Below the pieces are notes generated by a model. The model saw only the letters and a program-made list of their open reading frames with translations. It did not search any database and had not been told where the DNA came from. Shown piece after piece: positions 53,001 through 60,523 of a stretch of DNA of 64,000 nt. The stretch's first letter is position 1. Every line of letters begins with the position of its first letter. A program made the position numbers and the translations under genes. Location of the stretch: assembly GCA_014584705.1 (NCBI GenBank), contig JACTMJ010000010.1, positions 1-64,000 of the forward strand, given 5' to 3'. This DNA is from Acidobacteriota bacterium. Lineage in GTDB: Bacteria > Acidobacteriota > Terriglobia > Bryobacterales > Bryobacteraceae.

Positions 53001-53315
53001 GATAATCGGCGTGGTCCCGACTCCATCCGCGCTCGGTGCGTTGTAGGTGAAGGCACCGTAGGGTCCGTACTTCGTTTCCCAGAAGTTGCGCAGGGCGATC
53101 CGCTCGCTATCGCGCAGCCATGCCTTGCGGATGATGAACTGCCGGGTGCCGGTACCGAGCAGGAAGCGCTGCTCGATCTTGGCGTTACCTGAGCCGAATG
53201 CGTGGATAACTACTTCGGGCGCCCGGGCGACGCCGTAGGGATATTCGGGAACCAGCGGAAACGTGCCGCTGGGTGCGATTTCGGGAACCGGGACGTTGCC
53301 GATGTAGTCGGGCAT
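50001..53315 (-). CDS. Phage tail tip protein combining DUF2460-like and DUF2163/BR0599-like modules
   Basis: The 1104-residue protein has an N-terminal module (about 40-140, FIIRKAWLRDSERIALRNFW, YGPYGAFTYNAP) like DUF2460/distal tail proteins. A central module (about 180-370) has paired cysteines (CWKAFDSTACPF, CDKG, GCRAHGMANFYGGI), as in the phage BR0599 C-terminal domain. The long C-terminal part has further beta domains. In gene transfer agents these modules are separate genes (gp12 and gp13), so a fused arrangement is noteworthy. It forms part of the baseplate around the tail tip. It lies in a run of minus-strand genes with gaps of five bases or fewer. Confidence 0.68.
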   Translation of the reverse strand: MPDYIGNVPVPEIAPSGTFPLVPEYPYGVARAPEVVIHAFGSGNAKIEQRFLLGTGTRQFIIRKAWLRDSERIALRNFWETKYGPYGAFTYNAPSADGVGTTPIICRFANEPLSWEMVSDWACSLGVTLIEVPTTTPTCPLNQTVHRFPPASLQTALLSQVQEIIPLVRIQPLEPGYPAIHLSDRRCVIGAQLYQARLLEFEGISQGMGNESDEAQFRFGNADRVMHALANDVDLFRAELAFSLFHVGTGIQLDLWKGNIVNWAADSGPEFRVTAADGLYELNLPYPTRRISRTCWKAFDSTACPFASQGALDLVQFPSASPSSCDKGFDTPNGCRAHGMANFYGGIVARPQGVRIKDNSTGVWGFGRSTLTSVSLIADSIYDQVLPEIYTDSPVPVHAKIASGRDESDFYAALGIVGEGPLGGYGTGHKLDGQYHHGYPGSLGLMATLGGDPNPTSFGMDTDEPIERAAGTAFMMLRRADSKGLQFTRLSEHTMEVVVALGLGGWTWSAPALRFWGSPLTNPIWIAINMLLRARGIRLGMMATAQQLDFAETLFDVNAAAAAAAVCDLPVAKLVGEGTETQFRFRGVLQEEKPLRDWLQEVLMNCLGYYTFANGKLKLGVRVNSSAAEAFTEGNILFRSLQFAPLRPAFNHLTANFADEEFEYVANAVSLYDMDHSTLVGGAGGPLFLKSTVNLAGTSSKSQAARIVTCRLREELGGITQEEWKRAWRLSFKTTVLALNTEPGIICSMTHPDMPGGSGEFRVTSWRLNPDYSIDIEGRTTTDSIYDLVSGPKPADVPASPIPGEPGWDFAAPPAPLFGVSSLDGILLFGAVGFEDLTNTKTIAALTFTVWHFDETAFLATPLSGAIADADTSLAGADLGAFGDGDLALLGSEIVKLVSVDGATAVIERAQKGSTATVHDAGAKLIRLDRRLFVYNVPKNFYGTPESGSWEAREPFRSMAVCAVELYATNFHGNSPVTMNNYTSTLIDGRLRILSGEQVDLIVEGIIGIESDAVPAVYLRQSASIRDLYAYCRTAPQDGNITAVVKVAGNPIATVTINDGQNFPANTVDGKDLPAILPTEPITLDVTGVGLTYPGERLVVTIRF

Positions 53316-53318
53316 GGA

Positions 53319-53582
53319 TCAGCGTTCCTCGATGCGCACAGTGAAGGAGCGGTCCTCGGTGCGGCCGCCGTCGGTTGTGATGCGGTTGGTGACGGTGTAG
53401 CTATCGCCTGCCGTGCCACCCGAGAGCCAGACCGTGGTACAGGCGATTGTCTTCGTGTGCGCCGTAAGCGTTAGCTCGGCTGGCACCACCCATTCACTCG
53501 TGGCGATGGTGTCGCCGGCGAGCCAGCGGGTCCAGTCGATGGTGTAATCGAGGACCGCGTGGGGATCCTTGAGGAAAGTCAT
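53319..53582 (-). CDS. Small phage fibre-tail adaptor-like protein
   Basis: The 87-residue product begins MTFLKDPHAVLDYTIDWTRW and ends DRSFTVRIEER. It has an Ig-like beta pattern (WLAGDTIATSEWVVP, TAGDSYTVTNRITTDGGRT), the pattern of short tail adaptor/fiber-associated proteins of many siphoviruses. Its ATG overlaps the stop of the upstream gene (ATGA) and its stop lies three bases from the next start, so it is embedded in the operon. Confidence 0.68.
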   Translation of the reverse strand: MTFLKDPHAVLDYTIDWTRWLAGDTIATSEWVVPAELTLTAHTKTIACTTVWLSGGTAGDSYTVTNRITTDGGRTEDRSFTVRIEER

Positions 53583-54670
53583 GCGTCGATCCTGCGGGAT
53601 TCAGCGGGTACGCGAAGGATGCGTGGCTCGGCACCGAGAGCCAGGTTTCGCGCTTCCGCCCGGATGCTCAGGGTACGCTCGGGCGCGGCTGCCGGTCGGC
53701 GATAGGCAACGAGATGGGATTCTCCCGCGATCACTGCGCTGCGCGCCACGCCGCGGTAGGCTGCTGCGGCGACTTCCGAATCTCCGTAGATCGTAGCCTG
53801 GCGGTAGGCCACCAGGGGCAGATACCAGAAGCGACTGTTGCGCGCGAGCAAGCTCCACGGACCGAGAGCCAGTTCGCGGAACTCCTCCGGGTAGAGCGCC
53901 CGGGTCCAGGCACCGAATCCAAAGATCTCGACGAACATGCCAGGCGTCGAAGTGGAGAGCGCCCACACATCGAGATTGCCCGACACAGCGCTCGCATTTG
54001 AGAGAGTTCCCTGCACGGCAAGCACGCCGTTGTGATAGACAGACGCGGTCTTGCCCGCATCCATGGGCAAGGTGAAGCCGACGCAGTTCACCTTCCGGTA
54101 GTCAGCCGCGTAGGAGCCCCATTCGAAAGCGCCATAGGGCGACGAACTCGTGCGGAAGATGGCCTTGTATTTTCCGGTCGCGCCTCGCAAACCCAGCCAC
54201 CAGGTATTTGAGAAGCTGTTCGCGATCATCGTCGGCATGCCGGTCGAGTTCACGCGGTTAATCCGAAACCAGACGCACACCGAGATCACGTTGCCGGATC
54301 CGTCACCGGGGTAGATAGGGCAATAACCCAGCGATCCCACGGAGAGTCCGTTCTGCTCACTGCTGTAGGCGAAAGCCCGGCCAAATGGCGTGGCCACATT
54401 GCCACCAGAACCTGAGGGAACTTGGAGCGATGCGAGCGACGGACCAAACTGCAGGCGGCGCCGGTAATAGGCGGACGTGTACTCGCCGTTGATGTCCTCG
54501 CGCAGTGGGTTGAGGTGTGCTGCGTTGTAGCTGACGCGTGGATCCGCACCATGCGGCAACCACAGCGAATGGATACCTGTCGCAAGCGGGGATCCCCAAT
54601 CGAGGGTCTCCTCCATCTGGCCGCCGGGAAACAGCGACTGCGGTTCGGAACTGACCAGAAGTTGCCGCAT
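53579..54670 (-). CDS. LamG/concanavalin-like tail-associated protein
   Basis: The 363-residue protein has a central jelly-roll-type region (about 100-265): GNVISVCVWFRINRVNSTGM, NTWWLGLRGATG, MDAGKTASVYHNGVLAVQGT and MFVEIFGFGAWTRALYPEEF, as in LamG/concanavalin A-like domains of phage appendages. The region after it (RNSRFWYLPLVAYRQATI) leads to a repetitive Ala/Arg-rich tail. It likely binds carbohydrate on the target cell. Start and stop each overlap neighbouring genes (TGATG and ATGA). Confidence 0.62.
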   Translation of the reverse strand: MRQLLVSSEPQSLFPGGQMEETLDWGSPLATGIHSLWLPHGADPRVSYNAAHLNPLREDINGEYTSAYYRRRLQFGPSLASLQVPSGSGGNVATPFGRAFAYSSEQNGLSVGSLGYCPIYPGDGSGNVISVCVWFRINRVNSTGMPTMIANSFSNTWWLGLRGATGKYKAIFRTSSSPYGAFEWGSYAADYRKVNCVGFTLPMDAGKTASVYHNGVLAVQGTLSNASAVSGNLDVWALSTSTPGMFVEIFGFGAWTRALYPEEFRELALGPWSLLARNSRFWYLPLVAYRQATIYGDSEVAAAAYRGVARSAVIAGESHLVAYRRPAAAPERTLSIRAEARNLALGAEPRILRVPAESRRIDA

Positions 54671-55146
54671 CAGGAAACCTCAAACTCGACCCCACGCCAG
54701 ACGGCAGTGTTCTCCGCGGCATCGAGTGCGACGTTACAGCGGTTCACAACGAGAATGCCCCAGACGGGCGGGAGTACGTTGCCGAAGGCTGGGGCCACGG
54801 AGAGTGGTGGCGTGACCTGGGCGCCAGATCCCACGAGATACAGCGAACCAATCGGCCGCAGCGAGAGCGTTTCGAGGGCGACACTGACAGGCTGGTCCAC
54901 ACCAGTGATGCCGGCAGGAAAGACGGGCGCATTCTCGTCCGCGGCACCCCAGGCGAAGAAGAAGACCGCATAGCGATCGCCGAAGCTTCCGCCGACGGGC
55001 TTGATGGTGAACTGGCAGATGGCATCGAGGTAGCGCGACTCGTTGTTGGCGACCAGCGCCGAGCTTCTTCCGCTGCCGGGATTGAGTCCGTTGAGCGTGA
55101 TCTCGAAATTGCCCACTGGGCCGAATTGAGTACGGATGCGGGACAT
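54670..55146 (-). CDS. Phage tail-region protein of unknown function
   Basis: The 158-residue protein begins MSRIRTQFGPVGNFEITLNG and is rich in beta-forming stretches (YAVFFFAWGAADENAPVFPA, VSVALETLSLRPIGSLYLVG). I do not recognise a family. Its place between the LamG-like protein and a small tail protein, with one-base overlap downstream, makes a structural role in the baseplate or fibre likely. No signal peptide or membrane segment is seen. Confidence 0.6.
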   Translation of the reverse strand: MSRIRTQFGPVGNFEITLNGLNPGSGRSSALVANNESRYLDAICQFTIKPVGGSFGDRYAVFFFAWGAADENAPVFPAGITGVDQPVSVALETLSLRPIGSLYLVGSGAQVTPPLSVAPAFGNVLPPVWGILVVNRCNVALDAAENTAVWRGVEFEVS

Positions 55147-55155
55147 GGGAGTTGC

Positions 55156-55539
55156 TCAGTCTTGCAGGATGGCGAGGTCGTTCTCGCGAACGATCACGAA
55201 GTCGCCGTCGTTCACGGTGGCTGGTCCGGAGAGCAGGCCGCCACCTAGGAAGTTGCCGCCGGTGGGAGCGTCCCATAGGCCGACGTGCGTGTAGGTACCA
55301 GCCGGAACCTGAAAGAAGAGTGCGGCGATGTTGCGAACTCGTTGCGCGGTGCCTTCCGTGTCGGACTCGGTGAACTGGGGAACCTGCTTGCGCTCGTAGG
55401 GTGCACCAAACGCTTCATCTGTGCCTATCTTTCCGGGGTCTGCGGTGTGCACGCTGCACCAGTGACCGGCGATCTCAAAGTCCTGCCCGTGGAAGGCCTT
55501 GTCGAGCAGCTTCTGGTTCAGATAGTCAGAGAACGGCAT
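55156..55539 (-). CDS. Small phage tail protein (Gp80/tail-fibre-like)
   Basis: The 127-residue protein begins MPFSDYLNQKLLDKAFHG and contains HWCSVHTADPGKIGTDEAF, ITALFFQVPAG-like NIAALFFQVPAGTYTHVGLW and GGLLSGPATVNDGDFV. This is the pattern of small phage proteins often named putative tail fiber or Gp80-like, which have a short N-terminal helix followed by a beta sandwich. It is an expected member of the tail-tip gene block. Confidence 0.65.
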   Translation of the reverse strand: MPFSDYLNQKLLDKAFHGQDFEIAGHWCSVHTADPGKIGTDEAFGAPYERKQVPQFTESDTEGTAQRVRNIAALFFQVPAGTYTHVGLWDAPTGGNFLGGGLLSGPATVNDGDFVIVRENDLAILQD

Positions 55540-55553
55540 AGGGGGCGTGTGGT

Positions 55554-55955
55554 TCAGGCCAGCTCAATAAGTTCAATCGCAACGTCCGCGCGGCCGAGTG
55601 CGATGAATTCGCTCCATGGGTTGGCAAAGCGGACCGTGTACCGCCCGGCAGTCGCTTGCCCCGTGGGATCGTGTGCGAACTTGGGAGTCGTCTCGTAAGG
55701 GTCATAGAAGTAAAAGGGCTCAGTGGGTCCGCGGCGGGCATCGTAGAAATCGCGTAGCGTGGCCAATGCGGTGGGTGCCAGCCGTCTCGCCAGACGCCAG
55801 CGCTTGCGGCTGTTCGAGGCCTGGACAGATCGATGGGACTCGCCTTGACGGTATTCGCTGTCGAACACCGGGTACTCCCGCTCGTGGGCAAACGCGCGTG
55901 AGAGGCTCGCTGGCATCACGGTGAGTGGCGCCGCGTTCTGAACCGAGCCGGGCAT
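55554..55955 (-). CDS. Distal tail-like protein (DUF2460-type)
   Basis: The protein (133 residues if started at 55955, 120 from the Met at 55916) contains REYPVFDSEYRQGESHRSVQ, RKRWRLARRLAPTALATLRD, GPTEPFYFYDPYET and GRYTVRFANPWSEFI. Short proteins of this pattern connect the tail tube to the tip. Neither start has a strong Shine-Dalgarno. The next tail gene on the right is displaced by a plus-strand cargo gene, which may have removed the original leader. Confidence 0.65.
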   Translation of the reverse strand: MPGSVQNAAPLTVMPASLSRAFAHEREYPVFDSEYRQGESHRSVQASNSRKRWRLARRLAPTALATLRDFYDARRGPTEPFYFYDPYETTPKFAHDPTGQATAGRYTVRFANPWSEFIALGRADVAIELIELA

Positions 55956-56037
55956 GCGTCATGGAACAATCAAACTGTGGTCGGTGTCTGTGTCAGTCGA
56001 AAGGTGCCAAGCATCTCTCGACCGGTCACTTAGCAAC

Positions 56038-56463
56038 ATGCCGAAATTCCTGAAATACTGGCGCAATCCATTGGGAATCGGTCTAGCCGTGCTCCACGCG
56101 TTGCTCTTGCTCGGTGTGCTGCTTGCCAAGGAGCCTCTCCCAGCGCCGCGCTCCGATGATGACATCTGCCCGCCAGACGCCGTCTGCTTCGATAGTTGGG
56201 ACTTTGCTGGCCAGTCGGTTGTTGCCCGCCGACCATTTCACTTTCACTACGAGCCATTGATCGTCAAATGTCTCATGTTGGTGGACCTACCAGGACTGTT
56301 GGTCGCGGACTTGGTTCTCGGAGTGATGACGTTACTCGTCAAATCCCGCGAAACCCAATCCTACATTTCTGCATTCGGTTGGTTCATCTTTGCATCGCTG
56401 CAGTGGTGGGCAGTGGGAACGTATGTTCACATGAGACGAAGTCTTCGAAAATCCAATAGGTAG
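56038..56463 (+). CDS. Small integral membrane protein, cargo gene inserted in the tail operon
   Basis: The 141-residue protein starts MPKFLKYWRNPLGIG at 56038. Three hydrophobic segments are seen: LAVLHALLLLGVLLA (about 18-32), VKCLMLVDLPGLLVADLVLG (about 76-98) and AFGWFIFASLQWWAVGTYV (about 112-131), with a positively charged end. An extracytoplasmic loop carries two cysteines (CPPDAVC). It runs opposite to the tail genes and has no family I recognise. This is the behaviour of a moron: an autonomous cargo gene with its own expression. Its function is unknown. Confidence 0.6.
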   Translation: MPKFLKYWRNPLGIGLAVLHALLLLGVLLAKEPLPAPRSDDDICPPDAVCFDSWDFAGQSVVARRPFHFHYEPLIVKCLMLVDLPGLLVADLVLGVMTLLVKSRETQSYISAFGWFIFASLQWWAVGTYVHMRRSLRKSNR

Positions 56464-56505
56464 GCGTCTCCGCCCTTTCGGGATCTGGGTATAGCCAGCT
56501 CGCCA

Positions 56506-56976
56506 TTAAGTAGAAATCAGATCAATAGGTCGACTGCCTGGCTGTACTTCGAGTTGGTCGGCCACGGATTTCGCGTAGCCTTCGGGATCGTTCCCGTCTG
56601 CGCCAGGCGCGTAAACGCCGAACATCTCAGTGAGAGATGGCGGTTTCCCTTCGGTGTATCGGCCATCGATGTACTGACCAACGAGGACTTGGAGGACGCG
56701 CCAGCCTTCCTCGATCGCCTTTTGGTTCAGCGGCTCGCCGGCTAGGCCGGGATAGCGCGCTGATGCCCACGCGACGAAGTCGACGTAACCGCCGTCCGTC
56801 GGATATCGCTTCCCGCGCGCATCGCGCCAAGTCCGCACATTTCCCGGATTCGCGTTGCGCTGGGCACGGGATGGATAGCGGATCCGCCGCCTGCTGGCTT
56901 GGGCCCCGGTGAGGTAGAAGCCTTCCTTCTCGGCGATCGCTTGGGCGATGCGTTCGATGAGTTCTTGTCGGGTCAT
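56506..56976 (-). CDS. Tail-associated lysozyme/P5-like protein
   Basis: The 156-residue protein begins MTRQELIERIAQAIAEKEGF. It has the features of the small phage muramidase/P5-like group: a helix with Glu17-Gly (AEKEGFY), NANPGNVRTWRD, DGGYVDFVAWASARYPG and FGVYAPGADGNDPEGYAKSV. These proteins locally open peptidoglycan during DNA injection or serve as structural lysozymes. Its ATG overlaps the tape measure stop (ATGA), so it is coupled to it. Catalysis is inferred only. Confidence 0.66.
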   Translation of the reverse strand: MTRQELIERIAQAIAEKEGFYLTGAQASRRRIRYPSRAQRNANPGNVRTWRDARGKRYPTDGGYVDFVAWASARYPGLAGEPLNQKAIEEGWRVLQVLVGQYIDGRYTEGKPPSLTEMFGVYAPGADGNDPEGYAKSVADQLEVQPGSRPIDLIST

Positions 56977-59900
56977 GACACGATGAGTCCTGGGCTGAGT
57001 TGAAGGCCGGTCATCTCGCGGCGGCCTGCATTCGCGCGCGTCGCAGTCATCGCCGCGGACTGAACGACACGTGGGTTTTCGACGACAACGCGGACGGTTT
57101 CCTTCTCGAAGAACTCCTTGGCACCGGGCACGGTGATGTTGATCACCGTGGGGCCTGCGCTCGAGGGAGATCCCCCGCCGATGCGGTCCAGGGAGAATCC
57201 GCCAGGGCTCGCTTGGAAGAGACTGCCGCCTTGCTGGAGAAGCCCAACCGGGCGCATGGTGGCGGGCATTCCCGATGCCGATTGGCCGGTCGAGAGCGCG
57301 TAAAGTTCCACCAGGTCGCGAATCTGCGGGCTGCGGATGGCCATGTCGAGATTGCCGCCGAATCCCTGCTTGGCGATGTCTACGATCTGCTTCAGGACGT
57401 TCTTGTCGCGGATGTCGACGCCATAGGTGGCTTTGATCTTCTCGCGAGCTTTCTCCTGGGCGCCTTTGATAAAGAGGCGCACCAGTCCGGCGACCGCGCC
57501 AGCACTGGCGCCGATGGCCGCGCCGAGTGGTCCACCAAACTTGAAGCCGATCAACGCGCCGCCAGCGGTGGTCATCGCGAGCCCGGACACGCCGCCACGT
57601 TGCAGGCCCGCCATGGCGAGCATGGCACCACCCATTAGGGCTGCGTTGGATTTGCCAATCGCTGAAAGCTTCTGGGCAGCAGTTGTGGCTTCCCACGTTG
57701 TCGCCACCCCTGGCGCGAGTTGGACACTCCCACCGACGCCGAGGAAGGACTTCCAACCGGCGAGGCCTCCCGCCCAGCCTGCCTTCGAAAGCATCCCGCC
57801 ACTGCCGGCACTGCCGCCGGGAACGAAGGGAGGTGTGGCTCCGGGCAGGTTTCCGCCGAACACGGGTGTGGCGCCGATCCCTAACAAACCGCCGAGGCTG
57901 CCGAGAACGCCACCGCTGGCGCCCTGCGATCCCATTGATACTCTTTGGCCGCCGAAGATCTGCATCAGCGTAGCGGCGACGCGGGATGTAACCACATCCT
58001 TGATAGCCGTCAGCAACGCCGTCTTGAGGGAATTGCCGATCGCCGACCAGACGGACTGGGACTTCGTGAGCAGCGCGTCGAACACGCCCTCAGCTTGCCG
58101 CTTGAAGCTGTCGAAGATGCGCTGGTTGTGGTCACGGATGAGTTGCGCCTGGCGAACCGCTGCCGCCTTCTGTGCACCGGCAACGGAGGCGTCGGCCGCT
58201 TCCTGTTGGAACCGGCGGATCTCATCCCGCTGGGCAGCAAGTTCCGTGAGCCGGGCCCGGATCTCGTCCGTGCGGTAGCCAAGGCGCTTGAGGTTCGCTT
58301 CTTCCTCCATCAGCATGCGCGCGCTTTCGAGATCAAAGAGCCGCATCCGGATCTCGTGGACCCGCTGGATGTGCGCAATCTCGATCTCGGCCTTGCGCTG
58401 CTCGACGGCCACCTTCTGTTCGATGGACTGGGCATCCATGGCTTCGAGCGCGCGCAATTGCGCGTCGCGCGACGTGCCCGCCCGCTGCTCTTCGATCAGC
58501 AGCATCTGCTCCAGGTGGTCGAGGTTCTGCCGGGCGATCGCTTCGTTGTGGGCCAGCCGCTGCGCGAATGCGCGGGAATCCCACTCGAGGCGGCGTCGCG
58601 CGCCCTCTTCCTGCGCGGCGAGATACTCGGCCAGTTCCTTGCGGGTGGTCTCCTGCACTTCCTGCTGCCAAGCTTTCAGCCGTTCCCGCAACTGCGCGAT
58701 GGTGTTCTCCCAGGCGGTGCGCGTAAGAGCAATCCGCTGTTCGTTGCCACGCTCGTCGACGTAGGTCGTCCACTTGCGAAGCTGGTCCTCGACCTCGGCC
58801 ATGTCGCGGGCAAAGCCCGTTAAGTTGCGCCGGCGCGATTCCGCCAGTGCACGGGCGCTCTCCCGTTCCACTTCTACCTGCTGCTTGCGGATCGCTGCCA
58901 TCCGTTTCAGCGCTTCTAGATCTGGTTCATCTCCCGTCTTGATGTGGAGCTTTGGACCCTCGTAGGTGGGCGGCTCCCACTCGCCGGGCAACCAGCGCTT
59001 CTCACCCAACAAGCCGCGGATGTCGTCATCGGTCATCCCTTGCTTGCGCAGTTCCTCGGCGGTGGTCTTGCCGGAAAGAAGGGCGTCCCGCAGCGTCTTG
59101 CGGCGCATCTCCTCGAACTGCTTCTCCATCCGGTCCTGGCCGTCTTTCCACTGGGAGTAGACGGCGTATCCGGCACCGACAACACCCACCGCGAGCAGCG
59201 CATACGGATTGAGGCTCGCCAGATTCAGCGCGGCAATCGACTTGGCGAGCGCCATGATCTTTTCGGCGAGTGCATAGGTGGTGAGGACTCCGGCGGTCCA
59301 TAGGGCCACCTGGCCGAAGTTGGTCAGCAGGTCCGTGTTCTGCCGGAGCCAGCCCACGAGTTCGCGGAGGTTGCCGATCAGCGCCTTGAAGTCATCCTGA
59401 AACTGCGCGCCGATCTCTTCGCGGAGGTTGCCGAACTCTCGCCGCAAGCCTCCAAGTTGACCAGCGACGGTTTGGGAAGCCGCTGCATGTGCGCCCTGGA
59501 TCTTGGCACCCTCACCCATCACCGCGTTGTAGCGAATCTGCTTCTCTTCCGTTTCGGTGAGGGCCCGCCCCAGCTTCAGTTCCTGGATGGCGGCTTCCTT
59601 TTGGAAATCGACGAAAAGCCCGAGAGACCGCAGACTGCCAGCGGCACCAGACTCGATAGCGCGGACGATGGATTCGAGGGCTTCTCCGGCGGTCACACCC
59701 TGCACCGCAGCCGCGTCTTTGGCCAGTTTCGCGAGTCCTGGTGCCTTGGCGAGTTCAAGGTCAGCAATGATCAGCCGCTGCACGGCGTGCGCCGCTTCGG
59801 TGAACTCAAAGCCGAGGTCCTCGACCGCCGCCACGTGCCGCACTGCCGCCCCGGCACCCACACCGTGCGCCTGCGCCAGCGCCTTTAGCGAAGCCGCCGC

Positions 59901-60173
59901 TTTGGCATTTTCCGCGGCCATCATCACGGATCCGATGGTGAAGTCCTTCGCCCAGTTGAGGGCAGATTTGATGGCATCGGCGAACAGATTGCCCGCCGTG
60001 GCTCCTTTGGCCATCGAAGCCGTCATCCGGTCGATCCCGGTGGAAGCACCGCGCGCCGTCTTCACCGCCGTCGATTCGAGCGAGGAAAGATGCGCGTTGA
60101 CGCTCTTGATCGACGCATTGGCCCTGTTCGTGTCGACTTCGACAACGAGTTCGAGTTTGTTTCCAGGGGACAT
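56973..60173 (-). CDS. Tail tape measure protein
   Basis: The 1066-residue protein (start 60173, MSPGNKLELVVEVDTNRANA) fixes tail length. It has an N-terminal helix region (NAHLSSLESTAVKTARGAST), a long alpha-helical/coiled-coil middle with many Glu/Arg/Ala heptads (about 390-700), hydrophobic segments (about 305-360: ALWTAGVLTTYALAEKIMAL, LNPYALLAVGVVGAGYAV), and a Gly-rich region with GGAMLAMAGLQRG and GAAIGASAGAVAGLV (about 880-930). This is the usual layout. At about 0.15 nm per residue, the general rule for these proteins, a tail of the order of 150 nm would follow. The start lacks a clear Shine-Dalgarno, perhaps because cargo DNA was inserted just upstream. Confidence 0.88.
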   Translation of the reverse strand: MSPGNKLELVVEVDTNRANASIKSVNAHLSSLESTAVKTARGASTGIDRMTASMAKGATAGNLFADAIKSALNWAKDFTIGSVMMAAENAKAAASLKALAQAHGVGAGAAVRHVAAVEDLGFEFTEAAHAVQRLIIADLELAKAPGLAKLAKDAAAVQGVTAGEALESIVRAIESGAAGSLRSLGLFVDFQKEAAIQELKLGRALTETEEKQIRYNAVMGEGAKIQGAHAAASQTVAGQLGGLRREFGNLREEIGAQFQDDFKALIGNLRELVGWLRQNTDLLTNFGQVALWTAGVLTTYALAEKIMALAKSIAALNLASLNPYALLAVGVVGAGYAVYSQWKDGQDRMEKQFEEMRRKTLRDALLSGKTTAEELRKQGMTDDDIRGLLGEKRWLPGEWEPPTYEGPKLHIKTGDEPDLEALKRMAAIRKQQVEVERESARALAESRRRNLTGFARDMAEVEDQLRKWTTYVDERGNEQRIALTRTAWENTIAQLRERLKAWQQEVQETTRKELAEYLAAQEEGARRRLEWDSRAFAQRLAHNEAIARQNLDHLEQMLLIEEQRAGTSRDAQLRALEAMDAQSIEQKVAVEQRKAEIEIAHIQRVHEIRMRLFDLESARMLMEEEANLKRLGYRTDEIRARLTELAAQRDEIRRFQQEAADASVAGAQKAAAVRQAQLIRDHNQRIFDSFKRQAEGVFDALLTKSQSVWSAIGNSLKTALLTAIKDVVTSRVAATLMQIFGGQRVSMGSQGASGGVLGSLGGLLGIGATPVFGGNLPGATPPFVPGGSAGSGGMLSKAGWAGGLAGWKSFLGVGGSVQLAPGVATTWEATTAAQKLSAIGKSNAALMGGAMLAMAGLQRGGVSGLAMTTAGGALIGFKFGGPLGAAIGASAGAVAGLVRLFIKGAQEKAREKIKATYGVDIRDKNVLKQIVDIAKQGFGGNLDMAIRSPQIRDLVELYALSTGQSASGMPATMRPVGLLQQGGSLFQASPGGFSLDRIGGGSPSSAGPTVINITVPGAKEFFEKETVRVVVENPRVVQSAAMTATRANAGRREMTGLQLSPGLIVS

Positions 60174-60523
60174 GAGACAACGGGCAGTCTTCGAACGCTC
60201 TAGAAGTCCATGCGACGAACAAGTACACACCTAGCAGCTGACAGCGTGCATCGCGCTCTGCCCAGCCGACATCCCTTGCTTCACAGTGTTGCTCGACGCG
60301 ATCAGCTTCGATCGGATTCGGTCGGATTCATGATTCTGTCGGATTCAAGCAACTTAGCTTCTCGCTGTGATATGCTGCGCGCCATTGGGTTGAAAACTGA
60401 CTTAAACTAGGGCGATTCTGGGAATCGCTGCGGCGAGTGGTTGCGCTATAGGCGCTATCCGAAAGGAACTTTTCGTCGTCGCCGTGATACCCCGCCAATC
60501 TAATGTAGTCCGAGGGGATAGCA
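60174..60523. other. Spacer between the tape measure gene and the collagen-like gene
   Basis: About 350 bases with no gene. It must contain the promoter of the divergent plus-strand gene, and it separates the tape measure gene from the chaperone genes. It holds a short repeat (60312-60346) and GAGGGG seven bases before the 60524 start. Confidence 0.5.
60312..60346 (+). repeat. Three TCGGATTC repeats upstream of the collagen-like gene
   Basis: TCGGATTC occurs at 60312-60319, 60322-60329 and 60339-60346 (spacings 10 and 17). The first spacing is close to one helical turn. A binding site for a regulator of the cargo gene is possible. Confidence 0.4.
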
